Positions 26,196 to 34,485 of a stretch of DNA of 64,000 nucleotides are shown here, one piece after another. The notes beneath the pieces are model-generated. The model had not been told where the DNA came from and did no database searches. It was given only the letters and a program-made list of their open reading frames with translations. The stretch is from assembly GCA_038889235.1 (NCBI GenBank), contig JAWAHN010000002.1:14356-78355 (forward strand), read 5' to 3'. This stretch comes from Candidatus Jordarchaeales archaeon. Lineage in GTDB: Archaea; Asgardarchaeota; Jordiarchaeia; Jordiarchaeales; Freyrarchaeaceae. The stretch's first letter is position 1; each line of letters opens with the position of its first letter. A program made the position numbers and the translations under genes.

Positions 26196-26318
26196 AGCCC
26201 CGGCCGGGCTTTGAACCCGGGACCTTCTCATTTCTGGCATACCACCACTATAACGGGTACCAGTGAGACGCTCTAACCAGGCTGAGCTTTCCCGCTATAG
26301 ATGAAGGGGTACCGGGGC
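26196..26318 (-). tRNA. tRNA-Thr (GGT) with two introns
   Basis: The acceptor stem GCCCCGG (26318-26312) pairs with CCGGGGC (26203-26197), with discriminator U at 26196. TA at positions 8-9 is followed by a 22-base insert (26288-26309), then the D arm GCTC-AGCCTGGTTA-GAGC. The anticodon stem is TCTCA/TGAGA. After CTGGTA comes a second insert of 26 bases (26232-26257) at the canonical 37/38 site, flanked by a BHB motif (CTGG pairs CCAG, bulges TAC and AAA). Removing both gives a 75-base tRNA with loop CTGGTAA, anticodon GGT, and T arm CCGGG-TTCAAAG-CCCGG. CCA is not encoded. Confidence 0.85.
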
Positions 26319-26438
26319 GCTCTCCGGGGCACTAGTTTCCTAAGAAGACTACTGGATATAAAAACCTTTTCTGGAACACAAAATGCGTTAATATTATATC
26401 TGCTTGCAAGCAGTTCTATTCATGGCGTTCGCATAGCG

Positions 26439-26550
26439 GCGGGGGTTGCCGAGCTGGTCAAAAAGTTGTTTGGGGTCAGAGACTAAAGGCGCCGGACTTA
26501 AGATCCGGTCCCGTAGGGGTTCGTGGGTTCGAATCCCACCCCCCGCACCA
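26439..26550 (+). tRNA. tRNA-Leu (TAA) with D-loop intron
   Basis: The acceptor GCGGGGG (26439-26445) pairs with CCCCCGC (26540-26546), followed by A73 and an encoded CCA. The anticodon stem-loop GCCGGA-CTTAAGA-TCCGGT gives TAA, and the long variable arm (CCCGTAGGGG) is of the leucine type. A 25-base intron (26462-26486) interrupts the D loop. GGTC (26456-26459) pairs with GACT (26481-26484), and AAA bulges follow on both strands, a canonical BHB. Splicing restores GGTCAAAGGCGCC. The mature RNA is 87 bases with CCA. Confidence 0.93.
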
Positions 26551-26796
26551 CTTAGAATATCACTTCTTAGCATCCTAACGAAAAATTAAACGTTCCCGTC
26601 ACTCTCCTGTAAATTGTATCTTTGCGTCACCTTTTTCACAGCCTTTGGGCTCGAAAAGTTTTCCCGCTAACCTAAGGGTGATGCTTTAAGAGACGTGAAT
26701 GGCTTATCATCGGCTTATATCTCAAGCTGTGTGTGGAGGAACTTTAAAAAGGAGTTGCTGTTTGTCGTTTTTCATACACATTTACTGGGTGTTATC

Positions 26797-27978
26797 ATGG
26801 TTCGCAAGGTTGCTGTTGTAGGCTACGGGTGCCTAAAGATCGGCAAATATGGAGCCGAGCTTTCAGAGAACGAAATGGCGATTAAGGCGATAAAGTTGGC
26901 TTTGGAAGACGCTGGGATCTCAAAGGAGGACGTTGACGGTTTCGTCACAACTCCAAACTACCTTTTGACACTGGGCCTTCAGCTGTCTGTAGTCTCGGAG
27001 TACCTTAGGGTTTCGCCTAAGGTTGCGGCTGAGATCGCATGCGGCGGCATAGCTGCTGGTCTAGCGTTAAAACACGCGGTGAACGAAATAATGCTCGGCT
27101 ACGCTGACATCGTGGTTTGTTACGGCTCAGTTAAGGAGTCCATACGCTTCAAGAACATAGCGTTAATTGAACCAGGGATGGGCATTGAAATATACGACCC
27201 CGTTGTCCAACCCTACGCTGTGGCGGGCGTCATATGGGCTTATGCGTGCTCGGCTAGAAGGTACATGCACGAGTATGGCGCAACCGAAGAACACTTCGCT
27301 GCAGCCTGCGTGAGGGATAGGAATAACGCTAGATATAATCCCTGGGCGGCGTTCACCACTCCAATCACCGTTGAAGACGTATTAAAGTCCCCTGTCTTGT
27401 GTTCACCGTTAAAGCTCCTAGACTGCTCAGCTGCAAGAGATGGGGCTGCTGCAGTGATACTAGCGTCGGAAGAAAAAGCCCGAAAGATAACCGATACTCC
27501 AATATACATTGCTGGCATCGGGGAACATCACGACAATTCGAGCTTCATACCGACTGACAGCTGCGATAAACCTATAACATCATTCGTAGCTACTCGTGAA
27601 GCAGCCAGGCGAGCGTTAGACATGGCGAAGGTGGACGTTAACAACGTCGACGTAGCCGAACTTTACGCCCCCTTTAGCCCTCAAGAGCTCATGCTCCCAG
27701 AGGACATTGGATGGTTTAAGAAAGGAGAGATGGTTAAGGCGATAATGGACGGTTCCACAGAAATAGGTGGAAAAATTCCGATAAACACCGATGGCGGGCT
27801 CCTTTCTAGGGGGCATCCAGCCATGGTCACCCCCCTATACGAGGTAGTGAACATTGTGAGGCAGCTTAGGGGAGAAGCTGGGAAGCTTCAGGTGAGTGGC
27901 GCCGAGGTAGGTTTGATGCACTGTGAGGGAGGTATGCTCAACAACTGCATGGTTTTCATTTTCAGGAGAGGTGATTAA
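26797..27978 (+). CDS. Thiolase-family acetyl-CoA acyltransferase
   Basis: 393 residues from ATG 26797. The SCP2-type thiolase features are present: catalytic cysteine in AEIACGGIAAGLALKH, and GGLLSRGHPAMVTPLYE near the C-terminus. In archaea this type, paired with a DUF35 protein as here, condenses two acetyl-CoA to acetoacetyl-CoA and hands it to HMG-CoA synthase in the mevalonate pathway for isoprenoid lipids. The HMG-CoA synthase gene usually alongside is absent from this window. TATA-like CTTATATC lies near 26713. The next gene starts two bases after this stop. Confidence 0.9.
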   Translation: MVRKVAVVGYGCLKIGKYGAELSENEMAIKAIKLALEDAGISKEDVDGFVTTPNYLLTLGLQLSVVSEYLRVSPKVAAEIACGGIAAGLALKHAVNEIMLGYADIVVCYGSVKESIRFKNIALIEPGMGIEIYDPVVQPYAVAGVIWAYACSARRYMHEYGATEEHFAAACVRDRNNARYNPWAAFTTPITVEDVLKSPVLCSPLKLLDCSAARDGAAAVILASEEKARKITDTPIYIAGIGEHHDNSSFIPTDSCDKPITSFVATREAARRALDMAKVDVNNVDVAELYAPFSPQELMLPEDIGWFKKGEMVKAIMDGSTEIGGKIPINTDGGLLSRGHPAMVTPLYEVVNIVRQLRGEAGKLQVSGAEVGLMHCEGGMLNNCMVFIFRRGD

Positions 27979-27979
27979 T

Positions 27980-28426
27980 GTGGCATATCACCCGGAAATA
28001 CTGTATCTTCAACCAAAGATCACAAGCGCGACGGCAAAATTCTGGGAGGGCCTGAAGAGCAGGAAGCTTCTAGCACCAGTGTGCAACGACTGCGGTGAAG
28101 TATTCTTCCCGCCAAGAGCGTTCTGTCCAAGATGCCTTTCAGAGAACTTAGGGTGGAGGGAACTCAGCGGCAAAGGGAAGCTTCACAGCTGGACAGAAGT
28201 CCACTATTTAGCCCCAAAACCTTACATACTCGGAGTCATAGACTTAGCGGAAGGCATAGGTAGAATGATCTCCAGAATTGAAGCGAAAAGTGATGAGCTA
28301 GAGATAGATATGCCAATGAAAATAGATTTCGTCGACGTTTCAGATAAACTCACCCTCTTCGTGTGGAAACCAGACAGGAGCAAAAGCAAAAACACCGAAA
28401 CAAAAAGCAGCCCTCAGCCACCTTGA
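27980..28426 (+). CDS. DUF35 zinc-ribbon/OB-fold acyl-CoA partner protein
   Basis: 148 residues from GTG 27980 with a GGAGAGGTG site. An N-terminal rubredoxin-like zinc ribbon (CNDCGEVFFPPRAFCPRC) precedes an OB fold (GKGKLHSWTEVHYLAP). DUF35 proteins bind CoA and bridge thiolase and HMG-CoA synthase, channelling acetoacetyl-CoA. It is in the same transcription unit as the thiolase. The C-terminal tail is short and polar. Confidence 0.9.
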   Translation: MAYHPEILYLQPKITSATAKFWEGLKSRKLLAPVCNDCGEVFFPPRAFCPRCLSENLGWRELSGKGKLHSWTEVHYLAPKPYILGVIDLAEGIGRMISRIEAKSDELEIDMPMKIDFVDVSDKLTLFVWKPDRSKSKNTETKSSPQPP

Positions 28427-28879
28427 GTAAACCAAAACCCTTGCACGCTCAAAACAATTACCCCCAACCCCTGCCATCAGACTACTAAAACTTCCAAGTG
28501 CGTCGGCCTTACCCAAAAAAAAAGATTGCATGTGCTCGAAAAACAAGCGATAACTCCAAAAACTTCCTCAGTTGCTACAAACCCGATAAAAAGTTACCTA
28601 AACGCGCCAAAATGACGCCCACCTCAAATGACCACTAAGCGCTCCATAGAGCTCGAAGCCCTCAAGGCGGAAGTGCAGGCCGCTTAGAACGAGTTACACG
28701 TCATCCTTGTTCCGGCTCAGCGAAATCCCTGCTAACATAGTCCCCCGCGAGAAGTGAACTCGGCGACTGATGAAGGTCCTCAAACACTAAGCTTATAGGA
28801 ACAGAAGTTACGGGGGGCGCATCTAATGTCCCTAGGCAGGTTTTAGTGGAAGCAACCATTGTGCCTCAAATACTTGAAA
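28427..28879. other. Intergenic region without recognisable gene
   Basis: About 450 bases between convergent genes. No convincing open frame, tRNA or guide RNA was found. A TGATGA at about 28770 resembles a C box, but no matching D box follows. Confidence 0.5.
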
Positions 28880-30607
28880 TTATTTTCCTTGCGAAAGCAT
28901 GTCCACTATGGTTAACGCGAGCACTTTGGCTGCCTCTAGCACTTCCTTAATTGACACCCTTTCGTTCGGTTGGTGTTTTTGGCTCTCTTCGCCTGGCCCG
29001 AAGGAAACCGCAGGAATCCCGCTTAGCATGCACGCTTTCACCATCATGACTTCCCTATCGCTCGTCACTTGTGCCTCCTCTCCCGTTACCTCCTTAATGT
29101 TCTTCTTCAAGACCTGCACTAAAGGATGCTCCTGCTGCACTTCTGTCGGAGGCTCCAAGATGAGTGTTTCAACCGTTACCTCAATGCCCTTGTCTTCCCC
29201 CTCTGTGACCCTTATGGCGTCCATTAAGCGATTGAACACTTCCTCCTCTTTCACCGTTGGGGGATACCTTATATCTATTGTTGCCTCAGCCTTGTTTGGA
29301 TCAGCGCCAGCCACAAGCCCTCCCTGCACGTTGCATATCTCTACGCTCACGCCTCCCATGAGAGGGTGTGGTGTCACGTCGAATTTGATTTCCGATATCC
29401 TCGATAGGAGCTTTACTAACGCCTGTAGAGCATTTGCCCCCTTGTAAGACATGGACGCGTAAGTCGATCGGTTTTTACAAGTAACTTTAACCCGCAGCAC
29501 CCCTCTTTCCGCAACGCATATACACTTGCTTCTCGTGCTTCCTCCAACTATCGCGTAATCCGCCCTTAATTTCTCCTCTCTTAGAAGATACCTTATTCCG
29601 AGCTCCCCTGTCCTTTCTTCATCCGCCGTAGCTGCAAGCAACACGGTGCCATTAAGTTGAATGTTTAGCTTCTTGATTGCGCGGAGGGCTAGGAGCATGG
29701 AAGTTAGGGGGCCTTTAGCGTCCACGCACCCTCTCCCTATAACATAATCGTCCTTCACAGTAGCCCTGAAAGGCGGATATATCCAGCCGTTCCCTGGTAC
29801 TACAACGTCGAGGTGGGCGGCCAGCAAGATCCTGGGCTCTCCTTCCCCCATCTTACCTATAACGTTCGTTCTTCCCTCAACTTTCTCGTACACTTCTGTT
29901 TGCGCTCCGATCTTGTACAGCTCACTTAACACTATTTCCGCAGCGCTTCTTTCATTACCAGGAGGGTTAACCGACTGTGCGGACACGAGGTCTCTTAGTA
30001 GGTCAATGGCGTAGTCCTTATCTTCGTCCACGGCGTTGAGGAGCTGTTTTCTGACTTCCTCCGTTATAACCAATGGAGCTGCCTTCTTCGCTTCCTCCTT
30101 AATTCCTAGGACGAGCCTGGCGATGGCCGTGAATGCTTGGTCAACCATGTACCTCGTCTTCGCACTCGTTTCGAAGTACAATGCTCCAATCTTTCTTGCT
30201 ACGCGCTCTGCTTCATATCTTGGAACACGCCTTTCGTTAACTAGGTCGTGTTTGTTTCCCACAAGTATTACTGGAACCTTGCCACACACGCTCGTGAGCT
30301 CATCATACCACTTTTCAACGTTCTCGAAACTTTTCACATTGGTTAGGTCAAAAACTATTACTCCGCCCTTCGCCTCAGTGTAAAAAAACGAGCGAAGGTG
30401 AGCGAAGCTTGGCTGGCCACCCAAATCCCAAAGTTGCAACGTGACTATCTTGTTATCTAGTTCTATCTTGTAAGAGGCAAAGTCTGCTCCCAGCGTTGGG
30501 CGGTAACTGGTCGGAAAAACATTCCTTGTGAGCCTCAGAATAAGGCTTGTTTTCCCTACACCTCCATCGCCTATAACAACTATCTTGAAGACGTATTCTT
30601 CTTGCAT
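28880..30607 (-). CDS. Fusion of a Rab-like GTPase and an M20 family metallopeptidase
   Basis: 575 residues from ATG 30607 (GAGAGG site 8 bases upstream). Residues 1-175 are a Ras/Rab-like GTPase: GDGGVGKTS (13-21), Thr38, WDLGGQ (G3 at 61), GNKHD (NKHD 118-121), ETSAK (146-150). Residues about 190-575 are an M20 peptidase like ArgE/DapE/carboxypeptidase G2: metal ligands in LLAAHLDVV (His265), GRGCVDAKGP (Asp296) and ATADEERTGE (Glu330 general base, Glu331 ligand), with a lid domain about 365-480 and the last ligand in HQPNE. Both halves look catalytically intact and the reading frame is continuous. A GTP-controlled hydrolase is the simplest inference; the substrate is unknown. Confidence 0.92.
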   Translation of the reverse strand: MQEEYVFKIVVIGDGGVGKTSLILRLTRNVFPTSYRPTLGADFASYKIELDNKIVTLQLWDLGGQPSFAHLRSFFYTEAKGGVIVFDLTNVKSFENVEKWYDELTSVCGKVPVILVGNKHDLVNERRVPRYEAERVARKIGALYFETSAKTRYMVDQAFTAIARLVLGIKEEAKKAAPLVITEEVRKQLLNAVDEDKDYAIDLLRDLVSAQSVNPPGNERSAAEIVLSELYKIGAQTEVYEKVEGRTNVIGKMGEGEPRILLAAHLDVVVPGNGWIYPPFRATVKDDYVIGRGCVDAKGPLTSMLLALRAIKKLNIQLNGTVLLAATADEERTGELGIRYLLREEKLRADYAIVGGSTRSKCICVAERGVLRVKVTCKNRSTYASMSYKGANALQALVKLLSRISEIKFDVTPHPLMGGVSVEICNVQGGLVAGADPNKAEATIDIRYPPTVKEEEVFNRLMDAIRVTEGEDKGIEVTVETLILEPPTEVQQEHPLVQVLKKNIKEVTGEEAQVTSDREVMMVKACMLSGIPAVSFGPGEESQKHQPNERVSIKEVLEAAKVLALTIVDMLSQGK

Positions 30608-30737
30608 TATTTTTCCTCTCAACATTTGTGGAAAAAATATCAATTAGAATTAAGACTTCTCCTGCAATAGATTATAAACACCTTATTTGTTATAAAGTTT
30701 AGGTGTACTGCGTCAAACATGCTGCCTGCCGAAACGA

Positions 30738-31139
30738 CTAGAGGTACACAGTGAAACCACCACTCTTTCTGATATCTTTCACTCTGAATTTGGAAGCTCT
30801 AACGAGTTCCAGTGTTTCAGGATACCCTGCCTTTTCGCCGACTTCCTCCTCGGTGAACCATCCAAACTTCAGTCTTCCCTCGCCGCTCCTTCCCTCAACT
30901 TCACCTTTGAAAGCGAATATCACTGGAGATGACGGGTGGCAGACTTGTTGATAAATGCTCACAGTCCCCTCTATCCGCACATCGTACCCGGTCTCCTCCC
31001 TAACCTCGCGCCTTGCCGCCTCTGTGATTTCCTCTCCCTCTTCAACTCTTCCTCCGGGGAGAGCCCAGAATCCTTCCTTCTCCTCCACGAGAAGATATTT
31101 ACCCGAATGCTCAACAACGACGACAACCACCAGGCTCAA
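30738..31139 (-). CDS. NUDIX hydrolase
   Basis: 133 residues. The NUDIX box GGRVEEGEEITEAARREV continuing into REETGYDV is complete (GX5EX7REUXEEXGU). Size and the YLLVEEKEGFWALPGG lead-in fit MutT/ADP-ribose pyrophosphatase-like enzymes that cleave nucleoside diphosphate derivatives. The substrate is not predictable. It is divergent from the flavoprotein at 31257 across a short AT-rich region (ACATATTTATGTG near 31178-31190). Confidence 0.9.
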   Translation of the reverse strand: MSLVVVVVVEHSGKYLLVEEKEGFWALPGGRVEEGEEITEAARREVREETGYDVRIEGTVSIYQQVCHPSSPVIFAFKGEVEGRSGEGRLKFGWFTEEEVGEKAGYPETLELVRASKFRVKDIRKSGGFTVYL

Positions 31140-31256
31140 CGCGCCTCACGCCCACTTGCCAACTTCTGGGCACAACATATTTATGTGCCCTTTTCATGTC
31201 ATCGCTAGATAGTTGTCGGAAGGCTCGTCTGCTGAAAAATTGGCGGAGGACGAGCA

Positions 31257-32192
31257 GTGCTCGACGTTATAATCGTTGGGGCAGGACCTGCTGGGCTTGC
31301 AGCTGCGGCATTCACTGCAAGAAAAAAACTTAAAACTCTTGTGCTTGAAGCTGCCTCAACGGCAGGGGGTAAACCTGTCCTTCTCTATGCAAACAAAAAG
31401 GTCGATGACTTCATAGGTTTCCCTGACGGAGTCACAGGGCTCGAAATAGGGCAAGCCCTTGAACGCCACGCCAGGAGGTTCGGAGCCGAAATTAAGTGCA
31501 ATTCAAGGGTCGTAGACATATGTAGGACTGAAAATGGTTTCGTGGTAAAGGATGAAAACGGCGCAGAGTATTATGCTAAAGCTGTTATAATTGCTTTCGG
31601 TGTCCAGCCGCTTACCCACGCCGGTGTCAAGGGGGAAGACCTGTTTAAAGGTAGAGGGGTAAGGTACATTCTAGATGACGTTTCAGAGGTTAAGGGGAAG
31701 CGTGTCATAGTTGTTGGGGGCGGAGAAACTGCGGTCGAGACTGCGCTAAGAGCCAGCGGAGTTGCAGCTTCGGTCACACTAGTCCATAGGCGTAACATGC
31801 TGAGGGCTGATGAGTCCACAGTGGAACAATTAGTTGGTAGGGTCAAAGTTCTCTATGACACCATAGTTGAGGAATTAAGGGGGAATGGGTGGGTAAGAGA
31901 AGTCGTGACACTAAATTTGGAGACCGGGGAGAGACAAACGGTGGCCGCTGACGAAGTTATTTTTTGCGTAGGTCACAGCCCAGAAACGAACCTTTTATCT
32001 CGCCTAGGGGTTCAACTTTCAGATAAAGGGGAGGTTATCGTTAACCGGAGGCAGGAGACAAATGTCCCAGGCGTCTTCGCCGCAGGGGATGTGACTGGCG
32101 GCGTCATGCGCCTCTCGGCAGCCATAGGGGAAGGAGTGATAGCCGCTCTGAGCGCTTATGAGTACTTGAGAAAGCCTTACTGGCGGAAGTAA
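31257..32192 (+). CDS. Thioredoxin-reductase-like flavoprotein lacking the CxxC pair
   Basis: 311 residues, GTG start with GGAGGAC. The FAD motif VIIVGAGPAGLAAAAFTARK and nucleotide motif VIVVGGGETAVETALRAS are intact, as is GVFAAGDVTGGVM. Where thioredoxin reductases have CATC, this protein reads GRGVRYILDDVSEVKGK, so it cannot reduce thioredoxin in the usual way. Its type resembles ferredoxin-NAD(P)+ reductases of the YumC group or NAD(P)H oxidase-like flavoproteins. It converges on the beta-CASP RNase gene. Confidence 0.85.
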   Translation: MLDVIIVGAGPAGLAAAAFTARKKLKTLVLEAASTAGGKPVLLYANKKVDDFIGFPDGVTGLEIGQALERHARRFGAEIKCNSRVVDICRTENGFVVKDENGAEYYAKAVIIAFGVQPLTHAGVKGEDLFKGRGVRYILDDVSEVKGKRVIVVGGGETAVETALRASGVAASVTLVHRRNMLRADESTVEQLVGRVKVLYDTIVEELRGNGWVREVVTLNLETGERQTVAADEVIFCVGHSPETNLLSRLGVQLSDKGEVIVNRRQETNVPGVFAAGDVTGGVMRLSAAIGEGVIAALSAYEYLRKPYWRK

Positions 32193-32215
32193 TCTGGACC
32201 AAAAGGATCGCATGA

Positions 32216-33478
32216 TTAAAGCGTGTAAGTCTCTCCAACTTTAGGATTTATCGCTTGGCTACCATACTTATCCTCTATTTCTTCTGCCAGAGTGGTGCAC
32301 GCTTCTTTCTCACCGTGAACCGTGAAGAATATTGTCGAGTAGTCGGCGGTAGACTCTATGAAGGAGTGCAGTTGCTTCCTGTCAGCGTGTGACGAGAAAT
32401 TGAAGAACTTGACTTCTGCGTTAACGCGTTCAAGCTTCCCGTAAAGGGGGAAGTACCCTGTGTCCAGAAGCATTCTTCCAGGGGTGCCTGGAACTTGGAA
32501 GCTTACGAGAAATATGGCGTTTTCATAGTCTTTCGCGAGCATCCTCATGTAGTGGAGTGTAGGGCCTCCTTTTAACATTCCTGCAGTTGAAATTATTACA
32601 CCGGGGCGGGAGGCCGCTTCAACCCTGTCGTGGAAGCTTCGCACCCACCGGCATTTGCTTAACGCTCTAAGGAGGGTTTCGTAGTCTCTTATGTAGTTTG
32701 GGTGTTGGAGGAGGAGACGGCTCGCGTCGCGCGTCATCCCGTCAATTGTTATGTTGCACTCGACGTTATACCTTTCAAGAACGCAAAGTATTTCCTGTGA
32801 CCTAGCGAATGCGAACGCCGGGATCAAAACTACTCCTCCATCCTCGACGACGCTGAGCACTGCGTCTACAAATTCGCGCTCAGTCTGAAACCTTTCAGGA
32901 TGCTCCTCTAACGCGTACGTGCTCTCCATTATGACAACATCGGGCTTCAGTCCATCGAAGTCAGCTTTTTCGACAAGGCGCGTCCTGTTCATGTTGAAGT
33001 CTGAGGTGTAGAAAATCTGTTTGCCGTCCACTTTGATTAGCGTAGAGTATGCTCCTGGAACATGCCCTGCATTTATTATTTCCACCTCTAAGTTGTTCAC
33101 TTTGATCGTGTCACCGTAGTTTACAACGCGCGTGCTTCTAAGAAGTCTATCTATCTCCTTCCTTCCGAAGGGAAGCTTCTTCAGCTTCAGCATGTCTTCT
33201 ATGAGTAGTGGAAGCAGGCTCCGAGTGGGAGGCGTAACGTAAACTGGCGGCTCCCTCGAGCAATAATCGGTGAAAAGGGCGGGCGCCCCCCCAGCGTGGT
33301 CTAAGTGAACATGTGTCAAAAAAACGGCGTCTACATCAACAGGCAACCGTTCAGGCATGGGGTTATCTTTCTTCCCCATGTAGACGCCATAATCAATTAA
33401 TATGTTCGTGTCACCATCTGATATGACGATTCCCGAACCACCTACTGTTTGGCATCCTCCGAGAAACGTTAACTCCAA
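32216..33478 (-). CDS. Beta-CASP metallo-beta-lactamase ribonuclease (CPSF-like)
   Basis: About 420 residues. TTG 33478 is preferred because GGAGG sits at the right distance; a TTG at 33487 touches it. The metal motif FLTHVHLDHAG, the ligand in INAGHVPGAYST, YTSDFNMN, and the beta-CASP motifs (VIISTAGMLKGGPTLHYM, FSSHADRKQL, FFTVHGE) are present. The protein resembles archaeal aCPSF2 rather than aCPSF1, since it lacks N-terminal KH domains. It probably acts in RNA 3'-end processing or decay. A paralogue lies at 45422. Confidence 0.9.
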   Translation of the reverse strand: MELTFLGGCQTVGGSGIVISDGDTNILIDYGVYMGKKDNPMPERLPVDVDAVFLTHVHLDHAGGAPALFTDYCSREPPVYVTPPTRSLLPLLIEDMLKLKKLPFGRKEIDRLLRSTRVVNYGDTIKVNNLEVEIINAGHVPGAYSTLIKVDGKQIFYTSDFNMNRTRLVEKADFDGLKPDVVIMESTYALEEHPERFQTEREFVDAVLSVVEDGGVVLIPAFAFARSQEILCVLERYNVECNITIDGMTRDASRLLLQHPNYIRDYETLLRALSKCRWVRSFHDRVEAASRPGVIISTAGMLKGGPTLHYMRMLAKDYENAIFLVSFQVPGTPGRMLLDTGYFPLYGKLERVNAEVKFFNFSSHADRKQLHSFIESTADYSTIFFTVHGEKEACTTLAEEIEDKYGSQAINPKVGETYTL

Positions 33479-33618
33479 AAGAAACAACCTCCAGTATAAT
33501 GCGGCCTCGTTTGTAGAGTTACGTAGTCAACGCTGGTAGTCCAGCCGCACGACATGTTAGCGATAAAAGGTTTCTCATCTAGTTTTCCTCACAAGCCATC
33601 TTTTTTAAAATTCTTGTA

Positions 33619-34485
33619 TTAACTTTCAGCTTTCTTATTTATAATTCTTACTATGTCTAAGCTTAAATCTAGGGATTTTGACGAATGGGTTATGTGCCCA
33701 GCAGAGATCACATCGACGCCTAGTGCAGCATAGTCTTCTACGTTATCGGGTTTGATTCCGCCCGAAACCTCTATTATCACTTTATCTCTTAATCCATGCT
33801 CCTCTAAAATTCGGATTGTTTTCTCCACTTCTTCCACGCTCATGTTGTCGAGCATTATTGCGTCAGCTCCCGAGACAGCTGCCTCTAAAGCTTCGTCCGG
33901 AGTGAAAACCTCCACTTCTATCTTTTTCGAGAAACTGGCTTTTTCTCTGGCGCGCCTGACGGCTTCCGCTATACTTCCAACTATTTTGATATGGTTGTCC
34001 TTTATCAAGACCATGTCGTCGAGGCGAAGCCTGTGTGTGTCTCCCCCGCCTATCTCTATGGCCTTCTTTTCGAAATATCTGAACCCTGGTGTAGTTTTCC
34101 TTGTACCAGCTATTCTGACTTTTTCGTTGATTCTCCTAGCTTTTTCCACGAGCTTTGCTGTCTCAGTTGCCACCCCGCTCATAGTCATCATGAGGTTGAG
34201 GACTGTTCTTTCAACACTTAAAATAGTCTTGGCGTCACCCCTTATCTCCATTATGACGCTCCCTTTCTTGACCTTTTCACCGTCCCTGACTTTCGCCGTC
34301 GCCTCCACCCCAACCATTTTGAAAAGTTCTAAGGCCTCTGATACCCCTGCTATGACTCCCTCATCCTTACAAATGATTTTAGCATCAACAATGACTCCCT
34401 CTGGAATAACTGCCTCACTAGTGATATCTCCAAAACCTAAGTCTTCAAGTAGAAAAAATGTTAGGAAGTTTCTAATGACATTCAC
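33619..34485 (-). CDS. nadC: Nicotinate-nucleotide pyrophosphorylase (carboxylating)
   Basis: 288 residues. NadC makes nicotinate mononucleotide from quinolinate and PRPP in NAD synthesis. Signatures: FFLLEDLGFGDITSEAV, TRKTTPGFRYFEK, GGGDTHRLRLDDMVLIKDNH and DAIMLDNMSVEE, followed by EVSGGIKPDN. The length is normal. The ATG overlaps the stop of the upstream glycosyltransferase gene by four bases. nadA and nadB are not in the window. Confidence 0.96.
   Translation of the reverse strand: MNVIRNFLTFFLLEDLGFGDITSEAVIPEGVIVDAKIICKDEGVIAGVSEALELFKMVGVEATAKVRDGEKVKKGSVIMEIRGDAKTILSVERTVLNLMMTMSGVATETAKLVEKARRINEKVRIAGTRKTTPGFRYFEKKAIEIGGGDTHRLRLDDMVLIKDNHIKIVGSIAEAVRRAREKASFSKKIEVEVFTPDEALEAAVSGADAIMLDNMSVEEVEKTIRILEEHGLRDKVIIEVSGGIKPDNVEDYAALGVDVISAGHITHSSKSLDLSLDIVRIINKKAES

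Noticed and set aside
26288-26300. tRNA-Thr beginning at GCGGGAA next to the D arm
   Set aside because: That acceptor strand does not pair with the 3' end CCGGGGC, whereas GCCCCGG at 26318-26312 pairs over all seven positions, so the segment is better read as an intron.
28755-28800. C/D box RNA around CTGATGA
   Set aside because: A good C box, but no D box (CTGA) at a suitable distance and no closing stem.
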